A stretch of DNA of 64,000 nt from Kibdelosporangium aridum (GCF_900176515.1 NZ_FWXV01000009.1:310001-374000), one strand, 5' to 3'. Counted from the stretch's first letter, positions 18,384 to 27,591 are shown. Notes: generated by a model from the sequence alone, not told the origin. Made by a program: numbers and translations.

Positions 18384-18626
18384 GTGAGTACCTCCACCCA
18401 GACGCTGCCTGACGTCGACACCAAGGATTCGACTGGTGACGACACCCCGAAGATGTTCCACTACGTGCAGAAGAACAAGATCGCCGAGAGTGCCGTGATG
18501 GGCACCATGGTGGTCGCTCTGTGCGGCGAGGTGTTCCCGGTGACCCGCTCACCGAAGCCGGGCTCGCCGGTCTGCCCCGAGTGCAAGCGCATCTTCGACT
18601 CGCTGGACCCAGGCAAGCAGTCCTAA
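18384..18626 (+). CDS. DUF3039 small zinc-binding-type protein
   Basis: An 80 aa protein with the conserved family core FHYVQKNKIAESAVMG and a cysteine set LCGEVF and VCPECK that looks like a zinc site. Start is GTG with no clear ribosome site, so the message may be leaderless. Counterparts lie beside sigB in mycobacteria as I recall (Rv2708c). No function is known. Confidence 0.85.
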   Translation: MSTSTQTLPDVDTKDSTGDDTPKMFHYVQKNKIAESAVMGTMVVALCGEVFPVTRSPKPGSPVCPECKRIFDSLDPGKQS

Positions 18627-18641
18627 GTCTTCGCACGCGAA

Positions 18642-18675
18642 AGGGCACCTTCACGAGGAGTCGTGAAGGTGCCCT
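18642..18675. terminator. Bidirectional terminator between convergent genes
   Basis: A perfect 15-base stem (AGGGCACCTTCACGA and its complement) around a GGAG tetraloop, placed between the ends of the DUF3039 gene and the RND gene on opposite strands. Confidence 0.85.
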
Positions 18676-18686
18676 CTCCTGCGTTT

Positions 18687-21600
18687 CTAGTCCACGCCTG
18701 CCGGGATCCGCTCCGCGGGAGCCGGATTGCGCCTGGCCTGGCGCCGGTTGCGTGACCGCTCTTTGACCCGCTCGACCATCGTGTAGAGCGTCGGCACGAG
18801 CACCAGCGTCAGCAGCGTCGAGCTGACCAGGCCGCCGATCACGACCAGCGCGAGCGGCTTACCGATGAACGCGCCCTCGCCGGTCACGCCGAGTGCCATC
18901 GGCGCCAAGGCGAAGATCGTCGCCGCCGCGGTCATCAGGATCGGCCGCAGCCTGCGCCTGCCGCCCTCGACCACCGCCTCCTGGATGCCCATTCCTTGCC
19001 TGCGGTACTGGTTGACCAGGTCGATCAGCACGATCGCGTTGGTCACCACGATGCCGACGAGCATCAGCAACCCGATCATCGCGGGCAGGCCGAGCGCGGT
19101 GTCGGTGATCAGCAGCAGGCCGAACGCGCCGGTCGCCGCGAACGGGATGGACACCAGCAGGATCAACGGCTGCACGAAGCTGCGGAACGTGGCCACCATG
19201 ATCGAGAACACGATCACGATCGCCGCGAGCAACGCCAGCCCGAGGTCACCGAACGCCTCCTGCTGATCCGCGCTCACCCCACCGATCGCGTACGTCGCAC
19301 CGCCGCCGAGCGTGAGGCCCTTCAACGCGGCGTCCAGCTCTCGGTTGACCGTCCCGAGGTCCTTGCCGACCGGCTTGGCCGTCACGCTCGCGCTGCGCTC
19401 GGAGTCACTGTGCTTGATCAGCACAGGGCCGTCGACGGTCTGCACATTCGCGATCCGTTCGAGCGGCACCACGCCGGTTGGCGTGACCAGCGGCAACGCC
19501 CTGATCGCGGCGACGTCCTTCGGCGGCGTGCCCGACCGCAGCACGATCTGCTGACGCTCACCCGCGATGGACACCTCCGCGACCGGGAACCCAGCGATCG
19601 CCTGGCTGGTCAGCTGCCCGACAGCGTCCGCGGTGAGGCCCGCGGCCGCGGCGGCGCGCTCGTCCACATCGATCTGCACCCGCGGCGCGCTCACCGCCAG
19701 ATCGCTTGTCACTTCGGACAATCCGCTGACACCCGCGACCTTCTGGCGGACCTGTTCGGTCGCGGCGCGCAACGCCTCGTCGGTCGGTGCTGTGACATTC
19801 ACCCTTACGTCGGTGCTGCCGAAACCGCTTGCCTCGGCACCGAACTTGACCTCACCGACGCCCGGACGACTGGCCAGCTCACCGCGGAGCTTCTCCTCCA
19901 AAGCCTTGGTGTCCGTGCCTTTGCGCACCGTCACCTGGAACTGGTTCTCCGACGACACCTGCCCGCCGAAGCCCGGCTCCGACCCGATCGTCACCTGGTA
20001 CGCCTCGACCTCACTGGTCGACGCCAGCACGCTCTCGATCTTCTTCGCGGCTTCGTCACGGGTGCCGATGCTGCTGCCCGGAGCCAGTTTCTGGCTGACG
20101 TTGACGCTGGTGGAGCCGGAGCTGTCGAGGAAGTTCGTGTCCAATCTGGACAGCAGGCCGAACGTGCCACCCAGTATCACCACCGCGATCAGCAGGGTGG
20201 TCCACCTGAACCTGGTGGCGAACCTGATCACCGGGACGTAACCGCGCTGCAGCACGCTGCGCCGTTCCTTGGCCTCGGCCCGTTCGCGGATCGCGGTGAC
20301 GTTCTCGCCTGCCTTGGGCGGCTTGAGGAACCAGTACGCCAGCACCGGCACGATCGTCAGTGACACGAGCAGGGAAGCCAGCAATGCCACCGTGATCGTG
20401 ATAGCGAATGACGAGAACAGCTGTCCGGGCAACCCGCCGACGAACGCGATCGGCAAGAACACCGCGACCGTGGTCAGCGTGGACGCGGTCACCGCGCCGG
20501 CGACCTCCCGCACACCGTCCAATACCGCGCGTTGTTTGCCTTCGCCGTACGCCAGATGTCGTTTTATGTTCTCCAGCACCACAATCGAGTCGTCGACCAC
20601 CCGGCCGACCGCGATCGTCAACGCGCCCAACGTCAACAGGTTCAGCGACAGATCGCCCGTCCACAACGCCAGCAGCGCCACGAGGACCGACAGCGGGATG
20701 GACACCGCCGTGACCAAAGTGGACCGTACGGACAGCAGGAACAGCAGGATCACCAGGACCGCGAACCCGAGACCGAGCAAGCCCTCGGTGGTCAGCCCGT
20801 TGACCGCTTCTTCGATGTACGGCCCCTGGTCGAAGATCACGGTCAGCTCGGCGCCTGTCGTCTGCCGCAGGCTGTTCAGCTTGTCCTGCACTGCCTTCGA
20901 GATCTCGACCGCGTTGCCGTCGGTGGTCATCATGATCGCGATGCCGAGGCTGGGCTTGCCGTTGGTCCGCGTCACCGACGTCGTCGCCGCCAGTTGCGGC
21001 TCGACCGTCGCCACGTCCGCGAGCCGCACCGGCTGGCGTTGACCCGCCAAGTACATGTTCCGCAAGGCATCCACGGACTCGAGCTGCCCGCCGACCTGAA
21101 CGGTGAGCGTCCGGTCGCCCTCCGTGAGCGCGCCTGCCGGAACGGGTTTGCCAACGGACTGCAACGCCGTGACCAACGCGTTCGGCTGCACACCCGCCAC
21201 CGCGAGCTTGCCGTAATCCAGCGTGATCGTGACGGTTTCCTTGGCGGCGCCGGTGACGTTGACGTCGCGCACGCCCACGATCTTCTTCAGCTCCGGCACG
21301 GCTTCGGCGGCCAATTGGTCCGCGAGTTTCTGCTGATCCCCGGTCGTGCCTGCGGCCAGCACCATCGCGGGAAAGTCCGACGTGCTGCCCGCGTTCACAG
21401 TCGGCCGGACGTTCTGCGGCAGTTGCGTGCCCAGCCGGTTGATTGCCTGCTGCATACGGTCGACGGTGCGGTCCATGTCCGTGCCGAACTTGAACTGCGC
21501 CACGATCGACGCGACACCCTCGGCCGAGTCGGAACTGGTCTCCTCAAGCCCTTCGATGCCCTGCAGGCTGCCCTCGATCGGCTCGGTGACCTGTGCGGCG

Positions 21601-21779
21601 ACCGAGTCCGGTGCGGCACCGGGATACGGCGCGACGATCACCGCGGTCGGCGGCTGGATCGACGGGAACAGCTGTTGTTTCAACGAAGGCACGGCGAACA
21701 GGCCGAACCCGATGATGGCGAGCGTGATCAGGGCGATCAGGCTTCGGTTGGCAAGGCTTAATCGCGCGAGCAACCACAC
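18687..21779 (-). CDS. RND superfamily efflux pump, HAE1/AcrB-like inner-membrane subunit
   Basis: A 1030 aa proton-driven exporter with the 2 x (1 + 5) membrane-helix plan: first helix at about 10-30, a large periplasmic domain to about 330, then five helices, repeated in the second half. The proton-relay pair Asp396/Asp397 lies in GRVVDDSIVVLENI. The GTG start gives MWLLARLSLANRS. No membrane-fusion partner or outer-membrane gene is adjacent, which is unusual for HAE1 pumps but seen in actinobacteria. Substrate unknown. Confidence 0.92.
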   Translation of the reverse strand: MWLLARLSLANRSLIALITLAIIGFGLFAVPSLKQQLFPSIQPPTAVIVAPYPGAAPDSVAAQVTEPIEGSLQGIEGLEETSSDSAEGVASIVAQFKFGTDMDRTVDRMQQAINRLGTQLPQNVRPTVNAGSTSDFPAMVLAAGTTGDQQKLADQLAAEAVPELKKIVGVRDVNVTGAAKETVTITLDYGKLAVAGVQPNALVTALQSVGKPVPAGALTEGDRTLTVQVGGQLESVDALRNMYLAGQRQPVRLADVATVEPQLAATTSVTRTNGKPSLGIAIMMTTDGNAVEISKAVQDKLNSLRQTTGAELTVIFDQGPYIEEAVNGLTTEGLLGLGFAVLVILLFLLSVRSTLVTAVSIPLSVLVALLALWTGDLSLNLLTLGALTIAVGRVVDDSIVVLENIKRHLAYGEGKQRAVLDGVREVAGAVTASTLTTVAVFLPIAFVGGLPGQLFSSFAITITVALLASLLVSLTIVPVLAYWFLKPPKAGENVTAIRERAEAKERRSVLQRGYVPVIRFATRFRWTTLLIAVVILGGTFGLLSRLDTNFLDSSGSTSVNVSQKLAPGSSIGTRDEAAKKIESVLASTSEVEAYQVTIGSEPGFGGQVSSENQFQVTVRKGTDTKALEEKLRGELASRPGVGEVKFGAEASGFGSTDVRVNVTAPTDEALRAATEQVRQKVAGVSGLSEVTSDLAVSAPRVQIDVDERAAAAAGLTADAVGQLTSQAIAGFPVAEVSIAGERQQIVLRSGTPPKDVAAIRALPLVTPTGVVPLERIANVQTVDGPVLIKHSDSERSASVTAKPVGKDLGTVNRELDAALKGLTLGGGATYAIGGVSADQQEAFGDLGLALLAAIVIVFSIMVATFRSFVQPLILLVSIPFAATGAFGLLLITDTALGLPAMIGLLMLVGIVVTNAIVLIDLVNQYRRQGMGIQEAVVEGGRRRLRPILMTAAATIFALAPMALGVTGEGAFIGKPLALVVIGGLVSSTLLTLVLVPTLYTMVERVKERSRNRRQARRNPAPAERIPAGVD

Positions 21780-21806
21780 TGCGGTCGTCCCCCTCCAGGA
21801 AATGAG

Positions 21807-21907
21807 AGGAGCCTGCGCCGGACGGGTTGCCCTCCCGCGCCGACGCAGGCTCCTGCAAACACATCGCCCGGTGCCCCTGGGGCGATGTCCCAGAGCCTGT
21901 CACAGGC
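21807..21907 (-). promoter_or_regulatory. Structured leader upstream of the RND gene
   Basis: Three hairpins lie back to back in the 172-base gap before the RND gene: an 11-base stem (21807-21817 with 21844-21854), a 9-base stem (21861-21869 with 21880-21888) and a 5-base stem (21895-21907). They may be terminators for the upstream YihY gene or a regulatory RNA for the pump. I could not match them to a known riboswitch. Confidence 0.45.
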
Positions 21908-21951
21908 CGCGCGTGTGAGCATGCACCTATGGCGTGACTTTCGAGTCGTTC

Positions 21952-22986
21952 CTAGGGATGAGTTTGTGTTGGCCGCGAGGATGACTCCGTCCGGCTGACA
22001 TCCTGTGCACCCTCTGTGGTGACGTTCTCGGAACGGATGTGCTCGGCCACCCGCTCCATTTCCAGCCGCCGCCACCGCCGTCGTTGCCGGCTGGTCATCT
22101 TGGCAGGCCACAACTCCTGGATCGCGGCGTTGAAATGCGCACCGAGGACTATGGCGAACCCGATGAAGAAAGTGAACAACAACAACGCGATCGGAGTGGC
22201 GAGCGCGCCGTACGTGTAGCCGGTCGTGGTGATCCACTCGATGTACAGCCGCAACAGGCTGCTGGACAGCATGAACACGGCAACCGCGAGCACAGCGCCG
22301 GGCACACCACGGTGCCATGGCAGTTTCCGTGGCAGCGCGAGCTTGTACAACGTCGTCACCGCGAGCAACGCGAGGATGCCAAGAGTGGGGTAGTACAACA
22401 GGTCCACGTAGAAGGAGACCTGTTCCCGCCATGACGCCGGGAAGAAGTTCGGCAGGATGTCCGGGCCGAGCGCCAGCAGCGGCAACCCGACGATCAGGCC
22501 GACCAGGCTGACCATGTACAGCAGCAACGCGAAGATCCGCTGCCACAGCGGATTGCGCACGGTGTACTGGTCGTGCGCGGAGGTGATCGCGTCGACGAAC
22601 GACGCCATGGCCGACGAGCCCGCCCACAGCGAGATCAGGAAACCGATCGACACAACCTCGCCACGCCCGGTGCGCAGGATGTCCTCGACCGTCGGCGTAA
22701 CGATGTCGCGGACCACGTTGTCGCTGAAGATCGTGAACGAGAACCCGACGATCCGGTCCTGCACTTGGTCGAGGATGTGGGGGCCGAACCAGCCGGACAC
22801 GAAACCCAGGCTGCCCAGCAGACCCAGCAGCAGCGGGGGGAGCGAGAGCGTCTGCCAGAACGCCGCTTCGGCTGCCTCGGAGAAGATGCTGCCGTCCCAC
22901 GCGCGTTTGAAAGTGCGTTTGACCAGCCCACCAGGACCACGGCGTGGTGCCACGCCGTTGGCCGCCTGTGGATGCCCGTCGCTCAT
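21952..22986 (-). CDS. YihY/BrkB-family integral membrane protein
   Basis: A 344 aa inner-membrane protein with about six membrane segments spread through residues 45-310, and the family core SIGFLISLWAGSSAMASF near the middle. The C-terminal tail is basic and cytoplasmic (SRQRRRWRRLEMER). The ATG at 22986 has GAGAC upstream; an ATG five codons earlier is possible. The family was once annotated as RNase BN, which is now regarded as wrong. Mycobacterial Rv2707 next to sigB is the likely counterpart. Confidence 0.88.
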   Translation of the reverse strand: MSDGHPQAANGVAPRRGPGGLVKRTFKRAWDGSIFSEAAEAAFWQTLSLPPLLLGLLGSLGFVSGWFGPHILDQVQDRIVGFSFTIFSDNVVRDIVTPTVEDILRTGRGEVVSIGFLISLWAGSSAMASFVDAITSAHDQYTVRNPLWQRIFALLLYMVSLVGLIVGLPLLALGPDILPNFFPASWREQVSFYVDLLYYPTLGILALLAVTTLYKLALPRKLPWHRGVPGAVLAVAVFMLSSSLLRLYIEWITTTGYTYGALATPIALLLFTFFIGFAIVLGAHFNAAIQELWPAKMTSRQRRRWRRLEMERVAEHIRSENVTTEGAQDVSRTESSSRPTQTHP

Positions 22987-23001
22987 AACAGTCTCAAGCA
23001 T

Positions 23002-23013
23002 GGTCCATGGACC
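23002..23013. promoter_or_regulatory. Palindrome before the YihY gene
   Basis: GGTCCATGGACC is a perfect 12-base dyad 16 bases upstream of the YihY start, where a regulator could block transcription. No regulator is assigned. Confidence 0.3.
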
Positions 23014-23155
23014 GTGATTTGGCCGACTCGACCCGCCTGTTGAGCAGCGACCGCGCGGCACGCCCGGCGGGCGGAAGGTAGGCTGCGAGAGCCCTCAACG
23101 AGTCCAGCGGGACACGCCCTGAGGGCATTCGTGTGCGAAAGGAGCCGAGAGTTAC

Positions 23156-24901
23156 GTGGTAGCGCCCGACTACGCACCCCCGGCCCCGCCAGCGTCACCA
23201 GCCCAACGCCCGCTGCGTGCGTGGCAGCGGCGTGCGATCACGAAGTACCTCACGGCCAAGCCAAAGGACTTCCTCGCGGTGGCGACGCCGGGTGCCGGGA
23301 AAACGGTGTTCGGCCTGCGGCTGGCGTTGGAGCTGCTGGCCGACCGGACGGTCGAGTCGATCACGATCGTGGCACCGACCGAGCACCTGAAGCACCAGTG
23401 GGCGGCCTCGGCTGCGAACTTCGGCATTCCGATCGACTCGAACTTCAGCAACGGCCAAGGCCAGACCTCCCGGGACTACCGCGGTGTGGCGGTGACGTAC
23501 GCGCAGGTGGCGGCGCACCCGACGTTGCACCGGGTGCGGACGGAGAACCGCAAGACGCTGGTGATCCTCGACGAGATCCACCACGGCGGCGACGCGAAGT
23601 CGTGGGGTGACGCGATCCGCGAGGCCTTCACGCCGGCGGTGCGACGCTTGGCGCTGACCGGAACACCGTTCCGCAGCGACGACTCGCCCATCCCGTTCGT
23701 CAACTACGAACCCGACGTCGGCGGCTCGATGCGTAGCGTCTCCGACCACACGTACGGCTACGCCGACGCGCTGCGCGACGGCGTCGTGCGCCCCGTCATC
23801 TTCATGGCGTACTCCGGCGAGGCGTCCTGGCGCACGAGCGCGGGGGAGGAGTTCACCGCGCGCCTGGGCGAACCGATGACGCAGGAACAAACCGCACGCG
23901 CCTGGCGGACCGCCCTGGACCCCAGCGGCGAATGGATGCCCGCGGTCCTGAACGCGGCGGACGTACGGCTGCGGCAGCTGCGCGCCGGTGGCGTGCCCGA
24001 CGCAGGCGGCCTCGTCATCGCGTCCGACCAGACCACAGCCCGTGAGTACGCCCGGATCCTGCACAAGACGACCGGTGAAGAGCCGACGGTCGTGTTGTCC
24101 GACGACCCGAAGGCCTCCGGCAACATCCAGAAGTTCTCCGAGTCCGACGACCGCTGGATGGTCGCGGTCCGGATGGTGTCCGAAGGCGTCGACGTCCCGC
24201 GCCTGGCCGTGGGCGTGTACGCGACCAGCGCCTCAACCCCGCTGTTCTTCGCCCAGGCGGTCGGCCGATTCGTGCGAGCAAGGCGCCCGGGGGAGACCGC
24301 GAGCGTCTTCCTGCCCAGCGTGCCAGTGCTGCTGGAGCTGGCCAGCCAGATGGAAGCCCAGCGCGACCACGTCCTGGGCAAGCCACACCGGGAGAAAGAC
24401 GGCTGGGACGACGAGCTGCTGGCAGCGGCCAACCGGACCGAAGACGAACCAGGCGAAGAAGAGAAGGCGTTCACCTCACTGGGTGCGTCGGCCGAACTCG
24501 ACCAGGTCATCTACGAAGGCTCGTCCTTCGGCACGGCGGCAGGCGTCGGCTCCGAGGAGGAACAGGACTACCTGGGCCTGCCCGGCCTGCTGGAACCCGA
24601 GCAAGTGCGGACTTTGTTGCAGCAGCGGCAGGAAAAGCAGCTGGCTTCCCGCTCTCGCAAACACGCCGAGCAAGCCGCCCGGCCCGCGGCGCCCGCCGAG
24701 AACCGCCCGCAGACCGTGCAAGAGCGCCTGACCGGCCTGCGCAAGGAACTCAACACCCTGGTCGCGATGTTCCACCACCGCACAGGCAAGCCCCACGGCG
24801 TCATCCACGGCGACCTCCGCCGCCAATGCGGCGGACCGCCGACAGCCATGGCATCGGTCGAACAACTCGAGGAACGCATCGCCACCTTGCGCTCCTGGTG
24901 A
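23156..24901 (+). CDS. DEAD/DEAH-box superfamily 2 helicase
   Basis: A 581 aa XPB-like SF2 ATPase. Walker A is ATPGAGKT (43-50), motif II is DEIHH (139-143), motif III region is TGTPF (168-172), and the second RecA domain ends with motif VI QAVGRFVRARR. A charged, coiled-coil-like region (LLQQRQEKQLASRS) and a small C-terminal domain (VAMFHHRTGKPHGVIH) follow. The GTG start has AAAGGAG upstream. I recall it as near-universal in actinobacteria; a DNA repair or nucleic acid remodelling role is inferred. Confidence 0.9.
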   Translation: MVAPDYAPPAPPASPAQRPLRAWQRRAITKYLTAKPKDFLAVATPGAGKTVFGLRLALELLADRTVESITIVAPTEHLKHQWAASAANFGIPIDSNFSNGQGQTSRDYRGVAVTYAQVAAHPTLHRVRTENRKTLVILDEIHHGGDAKSWGDAIREAFTPAVRRLALTGTPFRSDDSPIPFVNYEPDVGGSMRSVSDHTYGYADALRDGVVRPVIFMAYSGEASWRTSAGEEFTARLGEPMTQEQTARAWRTALDPSGEWMPAVLNAADVRLRQLRAGGVPDAGGLVIASDQTTAREYARILHKTTGEEPTVVLSDDPKASGNIQKFSESDDRWMVAVRMVSEGVDVPRLAVGVYATSASTPLFFAQAVGRFVRARRPGETASVFLPSVPVLLELASQMEAQRDHVLGKPHREKDGWDDELLAAANRTEDEPGEEEKAFTSLGASAELDQVIYEGSSFGTAAGVGSEEEQDYLGLPGLLEPEQVRTLLQQRQEKQLASRSRKHAEQAARPAAPAENRPQTVQERLTGLRKELNTLVAMFHHRTGKPHGVIHGDLRRQCGGPPTAMASVEQLEERIATLRSW

Positions 24902-25024
24902 GGACTTGACATCCCCTGGTCTGTTCCGTGACAGATAGTCAGACGTAGATCACTGATCGTGAGATCTGTGCTCTAATCGGTCGCGAACAGTCACGGAGAC
25001 CAGCATCAGGGGAGGTGCGAATCC

Positions 25025-25336
25025 GTGAGTTCGCCGCGTGAGGCCACCACAACGCCGATACCTGCCGAGTTCCCGCCTGTCGTGTACTTGCCGGTGGCTG
25101 AGACAGTCACTGACGCATCGTTCGCGCAGATCGAGTTGAGGCGAACCAAAGACGGCCGGATGGCGCTGCTCGCATACTCGGCGCTGGACCGGCTGCACAC
25201 GTGCTGTGGACGGCAGCAGCCGTGGATCGTGATGCCGACCGCCGCACTCGACGAGGTGCAGCGAGCCTATCCGTTCCAGCTTCTTCTCCTTGACGTGATC
25301 ATTCCGGAGGACAAGCGGCATGGCGGTGGCACGTGA
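25025..25336 (+). CDS. SAV_915-like small protein
   Basis: A 103 aa protein resembling the SAV_915 family: VVYLPVAE near residue 20, then LRRTKDGRMALLAYSALDRL and CCGRQQPWIVMP. The GTG start follows GGGGAGG. Its stop overlaps the EspC-like gene by four bases, linking it to a type VII secretion cassette; in such clusters these proteins may act as chaperones or accessory factors, which is inference. Confidence 0.75.
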   Translation: MSSPREATTTPIPAEFPPVVYLPVAETVTDASFAQIELRRTKDGRMALLAYSALDRLHTCCGRQQPWIVMPTAALDEVQRAYPFQLLLLDVIIPEDKRHGGGT

Positions 25337-25629
25337 GCCCGCCGGTGGATTCGGAAGTGGACGCGGGTGTTCTCGACGGCATCGCGAGCACACTGCGCAG
25401 AACCAGTGCGGAAGTCGACGCGGTCGGCAACTCGGTTCCGGCGGCGCCTGACGCGGGCGATGGGACTCCCGCGATCGTGGGAATCATGGCGCGTCTGGTG
25501 GACAACGCGGGGCAGTTGGTGATCGGCGCCGCCGCTGCCGCCGAGGCGGTCGCGAAGGGCAATTCCCGATACCAGGAGAACGAAGCTGCGACCGCCGGGA
25601 ACCTGAACAACGCAGGCGGAACGGGCTGA
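25333..25629 (+). CDS. EspC-like type VII secretion-associated protein
   Basis: A 98 aa, alanine-rich, helical protein without signal peptide, of the EspC/ESX-secretion associated type: VDAGVLDGIASTLRRTSAEVDAVG followed by a second helix NAGQLVIGAAAAAEAVAKG and a C-terminal RYQENEA. The GTG start overlaps the previous stop. It probably pairs as a helical hairpin partner with the larger WXG-type protein encoded one base downstream. No ESX core genes (EccC, MycP) are in the window. Confidence 0.75.
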   Translation: MSPPVDSEVDAGVLDGIASTLRRTSAEVDAVGNSVPAAPDAGDGTPAIVGIMARLVDNAGQLVIGAAAAAEAVAKGNSRYQENEAATAGNLNNAGGTG

Positions 25630-25630
25630 C

Positions 25631-26788
25631 ATGCCGATCGACACGAGGATCGCGGGCAATCCCGAGAGTGTTCGTGGCGTCTCGCATTGGCTCAGAGGAT
25701 CACTGGCCAAGGAGCTATCCGAGGCCGCGAGCCAGATCTATGCCGCGCGCAACCAGGCCGACTCCGGCTGGCGCGGCGCTGCCAGTGCGGCATTCCGCGC
25801 CAAGATGACTGACGGCGCGCAGAAGACAGACGGGCTGGCGACCGCCGCTTCCGACGTAGCGCAGAAATTCGACGACTTCGCGGCGCAGTTGCATCGAGCG
25901 CAGGAGGACATGAGGACGGTCCGGGCGAATGCGGCGGCGGCCGGGCTGAAAGTGGACGGGGACACGATCCTGGAGCCAGGTCCGCCACCACCCACGCCGC
26001 CTGCGGCAGACGCAGCCACTCCTGAAGCCGTCAAAACTCACGACGATGCCGTGTCAGCGCAACGGATCCACGCGGCACAGGTGGACGCGTACAAGGCCGC
26101 GGAAAAGGGTGCCGAGGCGGCGCGGATCGTCGCCAAACTGGCCGCCGACACACTGAAGAACGTCCTCAACGACGTGTCCAGCAAGTGGTTCCTGGTCATC
26201 GGAGACTTGGCGAACGGCGCAGGCGGCACGCTGGCCGCGGCCCATGCGTCGATCCTGATGCAGCAGTCCAAGCACCTGGCGGGCGAGGCGGCGAGGTACT
26301 TGGAGATGGCCAAGACCGCGCCCGCGGGGTCCTCGGCGGCGACGATCTACAGGGACTTCGACGCTTCCCGGGTGGCGGCGCACAGCGCAGACGAAGCGGC
26401 TGCCGCAGCCGCGAAGACCGAGGCGACCGCGGGACGAGTCGGACTGAAAGTGGGCGGCGCGCTTGCCGTGGCGGGTGTCGTGTACGACGTCGTGGCCACG
26501 GACAAACCCGTCGGCCAAGCGATTGTTTCCGGTGCCGCCGGGTTCGGAGCTTCGGTCCTGGCAGGCGCCGTGATCGGGACGGCGATCCCGGTTCCTGTGG
26601 TCGGCACCGCACTCGGCGCGGTCGGCGGCGCGTTGGCCGGCTTGTTCACGTCCGGTGCCGTTGACGCGATCTACCAGAACGGAATCGGAACGGTTGGCGA
26701 CGCCATCGAAGCTGGTGCGGCCACGGTCGCGAACGCGGCCAAAGCCGTCGGCGGAGCACTGGGAGACGCCTGGGATGCCATCTTCTGA
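25631..26788 (+). CDS. WXG-like type VII effector candidate with glycine-zipper domain
   Basis: A 385 aa protein. The N-terminal about 105 residues are a helical WXG-like domain with Trp47-Arg-Gly in the turn. A proline linker (116-124) and a long helical region follow. Residues 269-342 are an almost uncharged, Gly/Ala-rich hydrophobic stretch with many GxxxG steps (VPVVGTALGAVGGALAGLF), typical of membrane-inserting domains. No enzymatic toxin fold is seen. The gene overlaps the following membrane-protein gene by 14 bases. It could be a pore-forming effector; that is inference. Confidence 0.75.
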   Translation: MPIDTRIAGNPESVRGVSHWLRGSLAKELSEAASQIYAARNQADSGWRGAASAAFRAKMTDGAQKTDGLATAASDVAQKFDDFAAQLHRAQEDMRTVRANAAAAGLKVDGDTILEPGPPPPTPPAADAATPEAVKTHDDAVSAQRIHAAQVDAYKAAEKGAEAARIVAKLAADTLKNVLNDVSSKWFLVIGDLANGAGGTLAAAHASILMQQSKHLAGEAARYLEMAKTAPAGSSAATIYRDFDASRVAAHSADEAAAAAAKTEATAGRVGLKVGGALAVAGVVYDVVATDKPVGQAIVSGAAGFGASVLAGAVIGTAIPVPVVGTALGAVGGALAGLFTSGAVDAIYQNGIGTVGDAIEAGAATVANAAKAVGGALGDAWDAIF

Positions 26789-27566
26789 CCGGTTGCCGTG
26801 GCCTGCTGAGTGGCCGCACCATTCGGGCCGCCGTTATGTGCCTGGCATCGTCCTGCTCGTCCTGTTCGGGCTCGCCGCGTTCGCGGCGGGCCTGGGATTT
26901 GTTGCGATCGGCGCTCCCGGCGGGTTGAAGTACGGCTCCTTCGCCGCACTCCTGTTCATGTTCGGCGCTTTCTTCATCTACTACACCCGAGTCCGAAGGC
27001 CAGCCGGCTACGCGGACGTGCGGTCCGGTAACCAGGCGACGGAAGTGCGGTATTCGCTGGTCGCCTTCGTTTGCCTGATCGCGCAGATGGGCTGCTTCAC
27101 CGCGCTCTTCGTGTTCGCCGTCGTGGATTACGCGCGCCACGGGATCACTGCGGCGGCTATCGCGTTCGGGGGACTGGGCTTGGGGGTGGCGACATTTGTT
27201 GTGGGTGTGCTGTCGGGGCGGGTTCGGCGTGGTCGGCTGACGTTGTCCGCTGACGGGATCGAGCAGCGCGGGTGGACCTTCTCGTCGTTCCTGCCTTGGG
27301 AGGCGTTCGCCGGGGTGAAGGCCGCCTACAACGGTCGACCCGAGGTCCTCGTCATCGCCTACGCCAACGCTGAGTGGCGGAAACAGCAGGTCGTGCGGTT
27401 CTGGAAGATCGACAGGCTGCCGCCCGTTCCCATGATCGAAGTCGACTGCGCCCAGTTCGCCGTGCCACCCGAGGGCCTGTACGCACTGCTCAAGCACTAT
27501 GTCGAGCATCCCGAGGCGCGGACCGAACTGGGCACCGACGCCGTCCTCGCCCGACTCCGCCGGTGA
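26775..27566 (+). CDS. Membrane protein with PH-like C-terminal domain, candidate immunity partner
   Basis: A 263 aa membrane protein with four hydrophobic segments (about 23-45, 50-70, 92-118, 122-145), then a cytoplasmic region whose pattern RLTLSADGIEQRGW and SFLPWEAFAGVKA resembles bacterial PH-like domains. The ATG at 26775 lies inside the end of the WXG-type gene. Tight coupling to a membrane-active candidate effector makes an immunity role plausible but unproven. Confidence 0.7.
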   Translation: MPSSDRLPWPAEWPHHSGRRYVPGIVLLVLFGLAAFAAGLGFVAIGAPGGLKYGSFAALLFMFGAFFIYYTRVRRPAGYADVRSGNQATEVRYSLVAFVCLIAQMGCFTALFVFAVVDYARHGITAAAIAFGGLGLGVATFVVGVLSGRVRRGRLTLSADGIEQRGWTFSSFLPWEAFAGVKAAYNGRPEVLVIAYANAEWRKQQVVRFWKIDRLPPVPMIEVDCAQFAVPPEGLYALLKHYVEHPEARTELGTDAVLARLRR

Positions 27567-27573
27567 GGTGTCC

Positions 27574-27591
27574 AACAAACCCCAGTTTGTT
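27574..27591 (+). terminator. Hairpin after the type VII cassette
   Basis: AACAAAC-CCCA-GTTTGTT forms a 7-base perfect hairpin eight bases after the last cassette gene. A second, bulged hairpin follows (TTGTCGG at 27607-27613 with CCGACAA at 27638-27644). The 319 bases before the xylose-type operon hold no gene, only these and the operator at 27840. Confidence 0.5.

Noticed and set aside
24906..24945. TTGACA at 24906 as promoter for the type VII cassette.
   Set aside because: No -10-like hexamer lies 16-19 bases downstream; only poorly spaced matches exist.
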